Shown here piece after piece: positions 11,401 through 23,246 of a DNA stretch of 64,000 bases. The stretch spans positions 124,001-188,000 of the forward strand of contig JAKULF010000014.1 in assembly GCA_022661535.1 (NCBI GenBank), read 5' to 3'. Every line of letters begins with the position of its first letter. The first letter of the stretch is position 1. The notes under the pieces were generated by a model, which ran no database searches, had not been told where the DNA came from, and worked only from the letters and a program-made list of their open reading frames with translations. A program made the position numbers and the translations under genes. Source of the stretch: Eutypa lata (lineage: Eukaryota > Ascomycota > Sordariomycetes > Xylariales > Diatrypaceae).

Positions 11401-14400
11401 CATAGCCAAGCTTCCTCAATTGGGACTTCAGCAGTTCCACATGATCCGCAGAGTTTCTTCATACATACATAACTACAGGAACTGTAGCCAATCTCTCAGG
11501 ACCTAAGGTAATGTGGCATGTAGGCAAGAAAGCGCGAATCAAACACATGGCCGTCTGTGCCTGGCTGGGACATCATCGTCTTCTCGCAAACCCTAACTTG
11601 ACTACTGCAGCTTCCTAATCGTTGGGGGCGCACACAAATCTTTCATCACACCTATCTTTATGTATGCGCGTACAACATACACATGTAGATACAACTATAG
11701 GCTCTTTCCGCCTGTCAGCATATCCGTGAATAGTGCATGATAACCATCCGTTGAATCCCAGTCACTCCTATCAGCCACATAAGTGCTAAGCGACGGAATG
11801 TTGCAACTACATAGATATACAGCATGTGTTGTTACCCGGGCGATTATGTACATAACGTAGTTGGCGGGATCCGGATATCATTCTTTAATTAAGGAAAGAG
11901 AGCATTCCTCTGCGGTTTGTTACCGTATAAATATGAGGCGGCATCGAGCGTCATTAACAGTTGTAGTCGTCTCCAATGCGTTTTCTTCCTCTTCGTAGTA
12001 AACCTAAAGAAACCCTACAGGATGAATTATGAGTACTTCGAACTTTCCCTGCTTATCCATCGGCGCCCGGGGTTGCTTTTAGAGGTGGAGCTCATAACTA
12101 TCGTTCACTCGGATCATACGGCGTTGAGCCACCAACGGAGCCCACACGGTGCTTCGGCGGGCGGGCGCAGTTGAACCCTAGTCTCGCTTGTTTGGACGTT
12201 GTACCGGATCCACCACAGAGATATTCTAATATCAGCCTCCCGTTATCACTCACGTGTGTCCTTCCGACCTTTTATGTCAGCATTCTCCCAAAGCATCAAG
12301 TTTTCATAGTTTAGGTTACAAGTCTATTAGTAGTGTCAAATAGATGCATTGTCCCAGGACGCACGTATTGCCCGGTTCTCGATCACTAACCCCGACCGTT
12401 TCGTTTCGAACGAGACACGGCGTTTATCTACGAATGCCCGAAGCATCACCCACGTCAGACCTAGCGCTGTGAACTCTCCCTCTCGACTAGCTAGAGATAG
12501 GCCACTTGGATCGCTTGTTTTGTTGCCAAAAATAAGCTTCGAGGTTACACGCACGGTAGCACAAGCCTTGCCTACAGCCGCTGCTATATGCAGCTTATTG
12601 TTGCATTCATTCTCGGCACTTCGCTCAGCCAGTTTCCAATACGCCGGCCACAACATCCGTTGTCCAAGACATCCTCACGGCATCAGTGAGTGGATGGGTA
12701 GGCTTCAGGGCTTGCTGATGTAGTGCCACCTCACTTAAGGCAACAAGATCCTCTGTCAATTCAGTTGCAAGATCTTAAAAAGCCGATACCGGGATATGCC
12801 CTAACTCGTTTTTCCAACTCAGCCTAGGTGCTCAGTTTGAATACAGGGGTTAGAAACGAGGCAATACGCAATACATATATCATCGGTTACCTGCTGACTT
12901 AGACAAGTGATGAACCTTATGAAAATCTCATTACTCACATTAGCTAGTTCCTGATTAAACGGTCCAGCTCCAGATTACTTGTCATATTTCACCATCACTC
13001 TAACTCGTCGGATGGAATGACTTTCAAACATGATAGAAGCCCGTGTTCTCATTTTGACAACCTCCAAGCCCATGTCACTTACGCGCTCGAACTTCGGGGT
13101 CCTCCGATCGGATGCAGAATTGGGAGGCTTGTGTCTGCAGCTATCCTTCTGAGACCTCATCGTATAAATGGGAACTGTCAAAGTCTTATCTTATCAAGCT
13201 TCCTTCTCGAGTCAATGTCTCAAGTTACTACAGCCTTTAGCTAGTTCGTCTTAGGATTCCTTGCATTTCTTGATTGCACAAGAATAAGACACCGCTTGTG
13301 TTCAAGATATTATTGATTGATTTGGGATTACTGTGATGCAAGAAGGATGAGCCTTCCAACCGCTACGTATATCGGCCCATGTATTCAATAAGCTCCTCCT
13401 AATTTTCATTCGGATAAGCCTCGATTCCTCTCAGAAACATTTATGTGTTCTAAGGGCTAATATGTCTCTCATATTGGGACGATGATGCCTTATTCAGTTG
13501 AAATATAAGCGCTGTCCCTGTACGGCATATCTAAGTTTCGTGAGTTCGTAGCTTGCGTATCATTGCCCCTGAAGCATGGCTTCTTCATAATTGCTGGTCA
13601 TCTTACATTTGAAAGCACGACTATAGAATGATGGTATATGCGTAGCTCCACCAGTGAATTCGTATCATTCACTGTGGTCTTTGCAAATTAGACATTTCTT
13701 CTGCAGCTGATGTGGCTATGACACTGGACTTAACTCTTAACACTACTTTCAAGGCGGCTGCCGGCATTCAAAATGACGAAAGTATTGTATAAGGCGTAAT
13801 GAAATATGTCGTATTTCACTTCTCAAGTCTCTGAAACAAATTTAAACACGTCATTATGTCGAAGTACAAGATATTTCGTCTAGGCCCTCAAGGATCAGAT
13901 CTAGATACGATATTCTTGGCTAGAAGGTCGGTGAAAGAAAACACCAAACATACGATACGAAGTGACCGGAATATATATGACCTACTCTAAAGTGTGTAAT
14001 TCCATCGATAAACAGATAGATAGCAAGCCCATCTTGATGATAACCCTTAAGTTTTAGACAAGGTAGCATACACAAGTGAGGGCTGCTGGGCAGATATTCG
14101 CCGCTCACCCCTTTAATGTGATTAAATTATAATATAAGGAGACTTAACAAGTAGACTACTTGTTTACAAGAGACGGGAGTACACGCGCGGCTAAAGGCCT
14201 TGGTTTGCTCTAAGCACCTTAAAGGGAGATGGCATTTGGCGGTTGACAAGATTGCTTGAATGCCATTCACATCCAGTTTTCTACAGGGGTCTACATAACC
14301 CAGTAGATTACGTTGCATCGAGCTACCTACATACATATTACTCGGCTTTCCCCGTACCTATTACTAAATGATCATATGTCGTTGCAGCAGCATGTCGTTC

Positions 14401-17400
14401 ATTTATCATTTCGAGGCAATATTGGCTGTCGGTGTCACAAGTCATGTCAGAAATAATTGATATATCAATATAACCAATCCCTACCTCCAAGACATCGTTG
14501 ATCCCTCTTTCGTTCCTGGCTTCCCGGGCCTTCCCGGACCTCCCCGGGCTGACATCCCAACGTCTTTCACGCGCTAAATAGTTTCCCGCCTCTTTATATA
14601 GTAGCAAATGACATAGTTATCCGCTGAACCTCATAAACTATGTATCTATATTCCCCCATGACATATTCACGCCCTTGAATACGCAGGCGGTCTTCCTACA
14701 AAGTAGGAAATAATAGTAAGCCCGATGGATTGTGTAGCTGGTCTTTTGGTTCCGCCCTATAAGAAAACGTTAATGGATAGTTATACCCTTGGTGGCCCTA
14801 TTGTATAATACTACTTTAATAACGTCTAGATTTATTTCTATCTATGTTACTCTTGTTCTCGCCTAACTAAGCCTTGCATGAAAGCCGTACAAACCTGTAC
14901 AACCAAATCGGGTATCTGACTTGAATAAAGACCCATTCAATTAATACTTGACAATCTAAAAGGAACCCAGCTAGCTACCAGTTGTGCCTACCAAGGATAT
15001 ACATACACACGAATTCTCACTCCGGGACTGCCGTAGTCGTACAGGACAGAGTATCCATCTACTTTACTCCCTGCTAACTTGGAGCTTCAGTTGCAGGATG
15101 TCAAGAGTTTCCCAATTCCGAAATAATCCGTAATTTTCCGACCTACATATATGATACTGGGAGGAACGTCGATCGTGAAGCCGCCCGGGCTGCTTTGCTG
15201 CACGAGAGAATTCACGTGCGAAGGCGACGGTGGCCTCCCTCCCCAAGTGACGGCAGGGAGTTTCCGTATCAAGCGAGCTGCATCTCCCATGCAGCGTAGC
15301 GGTGCTAAATGCAGCCACAGACGGCACCCGCAGCAAGAAGTTAGTGACGGAGGGGAGGAGCAGTTCTAAACGCGGTGGTAAGGTAACGTACATACGTGCC
15401 TATTTAATCTTTTTTTCGTAATATCACTTTTTCGTTATCCTTTTTTTTACTCCGAGATCTTCTTCTCGACCCTATTCACGCGCAGGTTAGTTAGGCTAGG
15501 TAGGTTAGGATTTTCTTGGCTCCTGGCACGCAACTTCGATGTCATTGGGCGGCGGATGCCAGGAACGTTCGCTTCGTCCTACCCCCCAGAGACAAGCGAA
15601 ATGTCGAGTTGGGTGAGCCAGCCTATCGGGGCTGCGGGTTGAGGCGAAGCTACTGCAGCAGATGTGCATTTCGGTTTTCTCAGTGTGCATTTCCCCCCTT
15701 CTCTCTATCTACATACGTACCACTCCTTTCGCCTCTCTCCCTCTCCCGCGTCTAATTGGAATCTTATCTAGAGCTTCCCTAGTGCTCGTCCCTGCACGTG
15801 TTTCTTGGGGTGTTAATCTTCTTTCTCTTCTCTCCTTCCCCCCGGTTCGCCGTTCGATCCGTTCCTTCGCATGATAGCTCGAGGCGTACAAGATTGTCAC
15901 ACACATCACAACCTCGTTTCCTTGCAGGCGAATGCCTACTTAACTATTATCATCACTAATTAACTATATCTCCTGTTCCTTCACTGTGTTAGACGGCTAG
16001 GGACGGAATCCGGTTTTGAGACTGTGGTTTTCCATGGTACCTTGAACCCCTCTCAGAGCGGCGGTTCTAGATTCTATATAGCTCTGGGGTAGCTCGTTAA
16101 TAGGGCTATGTCGCTGCCAAAATAATAAAAGCGAAGGGGGGTAAACTGCACCCTGTCTGCCTATCTACTTTTGGCGGAGTTAGTAACTTCCTGTTGAAAA
16201 ACCCTTCGACTACATAAGAAAAGCAATGTTTCAGTTTACATAAGTGAATCTCCAACCAAACGGAGCTTGTTTCGTTCTCTTCTCATCCTTGTAGATCTTT
16301 GAACAACTCCGGCCAATGCACATACATAATATAACAACTATGAACAACCTAGGTCAAGGGTATAAGCCCGGTCACCGCCTTACCTTGCCGGGGTGGGACG
16401 TCTCCTCGTTCCGGTAGTCTGGCTCACCAGATCGGGTTCTGCAGCGAATTTTTATTTTGTTGGCGGCTCACGAATTCCCTTAACACATGCTTGCTTTCGC
16501 AGGATTGAAGGAGCAGATCTTTTTTCTTCTCCTACAACGGCTGCGGCAACGACGACGATGGTAGCTCTGCTCTCCTATCAATTAACCAGGGCGGCCGATT
16601 TGCGGAAAAGGGACAAAGCAAGAAGCAAGCCCCTGGTCGTAACGGGCATGAAATTGAGTTGTTTTTTTGCACATTACGCGCGCCACAGCAGCCCTACATA
16701 ACGTATAGACCAAGTTCGAAGGTCTCATCCTATATACCCTATGATATATGTTTCTTGGTTCATCTGCACCAGGGCTGTCCCTGCGTCGATCGTATGGATC
16801 GGGGTCAGCACGCACGCAGGACACACACACATATACATTCATGCGTGTGATGAAGATGACGATCACAGCAACATCAGAAAACATACCGGGACGTGCCGCG
16901 CGCACCGTTCCCTTGGAAAGCCCGAGCCGGCCGGCTATGTAGCTGGCGTAGGTAGTAAGTAAACTTGGAACATTGCGTGGCTCTCTTGTCTGGGCCCAGC
17001 AGCTCGGACCTGCCGGCACTTGGAAGGCAAAACACCAAGACCACAACCACAATCACAACCACGGCCGACATACGTCAGCCACGTTGATAGATAACTGGAT
17101 AGGTAGTAACCCGGAGATCTGGAATTGCGGGAACAAAAGGGCAGGGGGACGCTGTCGGCGAATTGAGACCCGTGCGTTGGGCTTTTCACACATACAAACC
17201 GGCCGATGGGTGATGACGACAACGCCCCATGAAGAAAGAAAAAAAGCCATTCATAAAAGTGGCTGTTATAGTTCGAGGATTCGGTGACTGGTTTGGAGAT
17301 AGAAGCAAAGCCACCACTTACCCCATGTTGTTAGACGTAAATCTAGAATTTACGACAACCAGCCGTCCCTGTGAAGGGAATGTGACATAGTAAGCAATAG

Positions 17401-20400
17401 TCACTTTCACATATAATCGAATTTGGGTCAGTTGGTAGGTGACATATAATAACTAAGAATAAAGGTATAAGGCATCACGGCCCTGCTAAGAAATATCACT
17501 TATTACCTCTATCGAAACCTATAGTATATAAGTGTATAGTATTACACCGCGCGGTGCAATCTAATAGTGTAAAAGAGCTGTCACATTTACAAAAGGCTCT
17601 TAGGATTTACTGGAATGTAGAAACGATAGTATCTACTCCACACACTCTCGATATAATGTTTTAGTGTGAATTCTTTTTTTTGTTTTGATAAACACTATGC
17701 AGAGTTACTTATAACCACGTAAATGTGTCGTCAGTATTCTGTGAGGGCAATATACTAGAGACTAGTATGGCTCCGACCTGAGATGCGCGTCATATATTTA
17801 CCCCTGACGGTCATATACTTCCTGGCTATAACCCTGTAATATATCTGCAGTCTAGGTCGACAGCCCTAAGCTAATATAGCTAAACGTAACCTCTATCTAA
17901 GGGGCTTGAACGATCTCTACACCATTTCACATCAATATCTACCTAGGTCTATGGCCGTCTAGAATTCCTCCTTCTCAAACTGAGTCATACGTGTGAGTCC
18001 TACATAGAAGATTCCATTGACTCAGATGCTGGCGGTGAGATACTGCATGAAGTAGAAGTAACTCAGAAGATGAACGAGAGATCATATCTGCCTCGTCCGC
18101 GAAGAGACCACACAGACCATAGAAGTCCACACGCTAGTACCGGCCGTTACTTTTCGGCTGTAGATGCGGGAAGTCGCCCAAAGACTTCTGCTTCCTCTCC
18201 TGAGTCCCTGGAGGCGATCTCACCAACCAACACAATTATGTATGTCACTCTTGACCCTTAGAACAGCTCACATAGCGTCAATGCATATTTGGTTTCACTT
18301 GTAATGGGCCCAGAACCAAGTGAGAAGACCTAGGTAGAACCCAGTGCCTAGATTGGTACCATGACATCCAGACAATAAGGGGGGACCGTCACTAGTAGTC
18401 TCACGTATCCACTCACAAGCTTCTAGGCTAGACATGCAACAGGACTGATTATCATTATGACTCCCTATTCAATCTTGAAGACCTGGTTATAGTTTCCTTG
18501 GGCAGTGGCATTTGCCCAGGGAAGTCATCGTCAGGTGAAGGTGTGTCATAGAGTGAAGAGGGGGGGAGCTTAGGGTTGAATAGATATGACTATTAATGCC
18601 TGCCTCACTACAACTCAAAGGAGCTTCGCTCCCCTTTATACGGATCGTATATAGGTCGCTAGAGCTTTGTTACGAAAGCTTCCTACTTAGCCTTCATCTC
18701 AAACGTTAGTCTACTACACCTTATAGCGCAGGGCTACAGTTTATATCATGACAGTCATATCCCGTCGATAGGTCCAATAGTTTGAGTGGCCACGTTCACC
18801 TCGAATTATCCGTCGAGATGGGTGGGCACCTCTCGAACTCCCTCACTTCTAGGTCCCCAAGCACTGCTAGCTAGATTCTACGGGACATGAGTTCTAAGGG
18901 GTGCATTCGAAAGGAGTCAGCCTCCATAACTATCTGGGGGGGCTGCTATAGCACCGAACTATCGGTGCACCTTAGATGCCATAGAGTCTACGAATAGACA
19001 CTAGAATGGAGCAATCAACCTATCCAAAAAGTAGTGTCCATACCTCACTAGGTCTGTCGGCCATCTGCCGTGATAGTCACACACAAGAAGCGTGGAAATG
19101 GTTTCCTGATTGCCCTTTGAGGTGAGAACATTCAAGATAGGAGTGACCTCCTGGATGACTGAAACTTCAGTGATCACGGGCGGATTAATAGCGGTAACAG
19201 ACAAGACGCCCTATTAAGCCTGTGCCAATCCTGTGGCAATCTATCACTCTAGTCGATGAGCCTACACAACGGGATGAACCATCATGAGCCATTACACTGA
19301 CTGGTCAACTACTCTGTCATAACTCCCCAACTGCCCCTTGAGTACGTTGGACATAGTACATCTCTTAATGATCTCTAAAATTCTAAGCCGTTTGGTCACA
19401 ATCCTGAGGTGAATTACAGTTGTGTGAGTGGTATCAGATTGTCATTAGTTTGTATTCATACAAGCCACCCGGCAGGGTGCTGTCCCTTTCCATCGCGGCG
19501 CCGGATGAAGTGCCTCCACACCATTGAATCCCGTTTCTATACTCCCCTGGACACGGATGCCATCGCGTTTTTCACCGTTTCCAGCCCTAATGATACAAGA
19601 TGCAGATTTCGTCATATGCAGTTTCGTTATTGTCCATCTAGGAGAGAGGGGATAGAAGTCTGCCATCTCGTTAGTGGTGTGTCCAACCACGACCTAAAAA
19701 AGATAGATATACATACTTGATGATAGATGGTCTGGGGTCGCTGCGAGTGTAGCCTATGAATATTGTTAATTTGGACAATTCGTTGAGGGGCTATAGCCAT
19801 GGTGTCCGAGATGATGACGGTAGCGTACCGAGGTATAAGATCAGAGGGAGATAACCACTGGAACACATTAGCATAAGTTATATTATTTCTAGTATATTGT
19901 TTTGGTATGGTACTCACTAGTGCAATGCGACTCTAGAGACCTCAATGATCTTCCCAATGCGCTCCTAATATACATGTGAGTTTTCTAATAGGTTGAACCG
20001 TTATGGGCAGGTTGTACCTTCGATTCCTCGGAAAGGGCGAACATCTTGCGTAGGATATAGGGTAGTTGAGTGATTACGGATAGGAATGCGTCTTGGTCGG
20101 TGGACAGGACAGGTCTATGTCCTTTGTTTTTGGCGTGGGGCGGACTGCAAACTTAAGTCGCTGACGTTGCGGAGGTGAGGAGGATGATGTCGTGACTTTT
20201 CTTCTCGCGGCGGTCGTGGGAGCTTCTCAAAATTTCGAACTAGAGTAACTACGAGAAGCCGCAGCCGATCCTACCTGTTATCTTATCGTACGTACCTCCT
20301 ACTGTACGTCACTAAGTACCTAAGTACTCTGAGACCCACTAGCATTTCGCTTACATAAGAGCTCCAAAGCTCCAGCTAAAAAGTTACAAGGCTGGGCAAA

Positions 20401-20496
20401 GGCGTCGGTCCGTGTCGCGCGTCCATCCATTCAACGAGCAAAGAAAAGCATCACAACCTACTCATTCTGCAGAATAGACGCCGAATATATTACATA
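5473..20496. other. 15-kb gene-poor stretch between divergent GSK-3 and SF3b4
   Basis: I see no conserved protein here. From 5.5 to 9 kb it is rich in TATG/CATA and TAGG repeats and is probably GSK-3 promoter and leader DNA. From 9 to 15 kb there is balanced, structureless sequence with only short open frames. From 15.1 to 17.3 kb the G+C content is higher, and pyrimidine runs and overlapping open frames occur on both strands. From 17.3 to 20 kb it is AT-richer, with scattered short frames that look eroded. No transposase, reverse transcriptase or tRNA was recognised. An unspliced reading can miss a gene made of short exons, or a non-coding RNA. Confidence 0.5.
6502..6564. repeat. Inverted repeat with 18-bp perfect arms (TATG/CATA type)
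   Basis: ATGTATGCATGTATGTAT at 6502-6519 is exactly complementary to 6547-6564, with a 27-nt loop between them. It lies about 1 kb upstream of GSK-3 and arises from TATG microsatellite tracts facing each other, so it could form a cruciform or RNA hairpin. Confidence 0.85.
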
Positions 20497-21645
20497 ATGT
20501 CGGGGGCAAAGCATTGGTAAGTCAGTCTCATAAAGAAATCTGGGCTTGTTGGTTGTGTGTGTGTATTTACAAGACTTCAAACTAATCTAAACAAATGCGA
20601 CTGTAGGGAGCAAGACAAGGAAGCCACCGTCTACGTGGGCAACATCGACGAGCGCGCACCCGATGCATTGATCTGGGAGCTTATGGTCCAGGCAGGGCCC
20701 GTGGTGAATGTCCACCTGCCCAAGGACCGGGTTACCCAATCCCACCAAGGGTTCGGCTTCGTCGAGTTCAATGGAGAGGTAGACGCTGACTATGCCGCCA
20801 AGATCATGAATGGCATACGACTCTACGGGAAGCCCCTACGCGTCAACAAGGCCTCCGCCGACAAGCAGAAGCCCCTCGAGATCGGTGCCGAGCTCTTCAT
20901 CGGCAACCTGGACTCCATGGTCGACGAGAAGGTCCTCTACGACACCTTCAGCCGATTCGGTACCCTCATCGCCCCTCCCAAGGTGGCTCGTGACGACAAC
21001 GGGTTGAGCAAGGGGTACGGGTTCGTCAGCTACAGCAGCTTCGAGGCTAGCGACGATGCGATAAACAACATGAACGGCCAGTTTCTCATGAACAAAGATG
21101 TCAGCGTGCAGTATGCGTACAAGAAGGATGGGAAGGGCGAGCGTCACGGAGACGAAGCCGAAAGAATGCTTGCGGCTCAGGCCAAGAAGCACAACATCAC
21201 TATCGAAACCCAGCCAATGCCACCCGCGCTTCTCCAGACGCCAGGCCCAGCTCCCACACCTCAGGCCCCCGTGGTACCGCCTGTTATGGCCACCGGTGGG
21301 TTTGACCCATCCATGGTGGCTGGTGGCATGCCACCTCCAAGACCAGTTGGCTTCGCACCTCCACCTGGCGGTCCTCGTGGCCCCCCTCCTGCGTTTGGGA
21401 TGAACGCTGGCCCACCACAGCCACCACCTGGACGACCACATCAATTACCATTACCCCACGCATTACCCCCTGCCCCGTCGGGTCTACCAGCGAGACCGCC
21501 TCCGGCCCAGGGAGGTTATGGTAGCCCTGCAGACTTCCACCCCGGCGGCTTTCGTCCTGGCCCTATACCTCCACCAGGCTTCGGCCCTCCACCCGGGAGC
21601 GCACCTCCGCCGCCTCCAGGGTTTGCCTCTGGGTATGGTCGCTGA
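20497..21645 (+). CDS. Splicing factor 3b subunit 4 (SF3B4/Hsh49 type, two RRMs)
   Basis: The product is a component of the SF3b part of U2 snRNP and contacts pre-mRNA near the branch site. Exon 1 (20497-20516) encodes only MSGAKH plus two bases of a Trp codon; a 90-bp GT-AG intron (20517-20606) follows, and exon 2 runs to the TGA. The joined N-terminus is [20 protein letters not shown]. There are two RNA recognition motifs: RRM1 at about residues 15-90 (RNP2 VYVGNI, RNP1 GFGFVEF) and RRM2 at about 100-180 (RNP2 LFIGNL, RNP1 GYGFVSY). The rest, from about residue 215, is a Pro/Gly-rich tail typical of the family. Total is about 352 residues. An in-frame ATG at 20557 lies in the intron and would give a wrong N-terminus. 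The gene is divergent from GSK-3 across the 15-kb gene-poor block. Confidence 0.93.
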
Positions 21646-22734
21646 GGGGTGGGCTAGGGACATGTTCCGCTGCCTTAGTCATAGTTGTAGCGCTTATGGC
21701 GTCCGACAATGACTGCAGATCCCTTACCGAGACGCAAATCGGGATACCGCCGCTAAGCAGTTCCATACCTACCGCCCCCCGCAAGGGTCAGAAGCCCCCT
21801 TTCGATGAGGGAACTACAAAGCGGTTCGTGAAGCTGTACGGTGTATGTGACTGGTTAGGTATCGCGTGGGTGGGGGAGGGGGGGTTTAGCATTCCAGGCG
21901 AGATAATCTCCCGCTCTATCTGTGGCTTCCACGGCATGTAGCCAAGCTCGGCGCACGAATGAGCTCATTTGATAACCGGTTTAGAATTGGAGATATAAAA
22001 CTGTGGTGGAGAGGGTGACGTTGCTGACACCGAGAGCGAGGGGGAGAAAGAGAGCGAAAGCTACCCCAGTCTTGCTACATTTCACATAACAACTCGACAG
22101 AGGAGCACCTTTGTGGAACCCTTGGAAAGGTTTGCTTCGCAAATACTTGCAATAGGGTCAGCCGCCACCGGACAGTTGGAGATAGTAGCTGTTAGTGTGT
22201 CGTCAGACGATGTTTCAAGGGTCTCGAATGCACGTAAAAACTGACAAAGATCGTTGTTGTTATCTACAGTCTGACGGTTATCAGACCGACTGACATTCTA
22301 CTATTACATGGTCCGCCTCTTAGAAGCAAGGGTAACTTTTCGTGTTTCTCTTGAATCCTACATACCGATAATCCCTACCGTCCCCCCTTGGAGTGGTCAT
22401 AACGGAATCAATATACATTTTAAGCCTTTAAACTAGTATCAACTGAAAGCATAATAGCTGCGTGTGCAACTGTAGTGACTCTATCAAACACTGCATAAAT
22501 TCCTCGGGCTTTCCCAAGGCCTTCGGCAAAGGCCAGTCGATATTCGTTATCTTAAAAGATTGAAATGTAGACGGGTAGGTTGTAAGCACACTACTAATGA
22601 GTTTCACCCTTGTCTTCCCCCTGCGTGCAAAATACCGCGAACATCGTGAACATCATGAACATCCAACATCCACGTGTTGATGCCCAACCAAAGTGACTGC
22701 CTCAGGGGCTAACTAAGCCAAGACAGGATATAAT

Positions 22735-22756
22735 AGAACAGAACAGAACAGAACAG
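22735..22756. repeat. (AGAAC)4 microsatellite
   Basis: Four perfect copies of AGAAC plus AG. Confidence 0.9.
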
Positions 22757-23220
22757 GGTCTTTTCCTCCTTCTCAAAGTGTATCATCTTGCCAAGTGGTG
22801 GTTGCTGACGCGAATTCACGGCACTTTCTCTTCCTCCTCGGTCCGCTCCTGAGGGGTTAGGTGGTTATCAGGGTCGTAGTAACATAACAACACAGAAGAG
22901 TCAACCAACTACTTACTTTCAAGCCTGCAACTAACTACCGTAGTCTGAAAGGGAAGCCAGAATTTTGGCTTTGATACTACGCACTGAAGTCTAGTAAATC
23001 GCCACAGGGGCCACCTGTCGATTCCCTGGTTATCAGGATTATCCATCTCTTCTGTCTTTCTACCTACCTACCTATCGCGTTTGCGAATCAACCAGCTCCT
23101 CTTATATGCTAGGTAAAGAAAGAAGCTGTTGTTCTCTCTGCTCAACCAATTTTTATTTCTTCATATCAAGCCTTGGATAGGGTTGGTTGGCTCACAGTGT
23201 CACACACCTCGCGTCTCGCT

Positions 23221-23246
23221 TACCTACCTACCTACCTACCTACCTA
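23221..23246. repeat. (TACC)6 microsatellite
   Basis: Six perfect copies of TACC, the longest of many TACC/GGTA tracts between genes in this window. Confidence 0.9.

Noticed and set aside
12336..12723. Overlapping frames of 106 (minus) and 124 (plus) codons
   Set aside because: They shadow each other, no product is recognisable, and there are no flanking splice signals that extend them.
16582..17052. 156-codon minus-strand frame, with several plus-strand frames over the same bases
   Set aside because: Both strands are open because of G+C-rich composition; none has conserved motifs or a convincing start context.
18990..19920. Chain of minus-strand frames that could be exons of a small secreted protein
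   Set aside because: The tempting introns are too short (about 23 bp) or shift the frame, and no family was recognised. At most an eroded gene.
20836..21444. 202-codon minus-strand frame over SF3b4
   Set aside because: Antisense shadow of the RRM and Pro-rich coding region.
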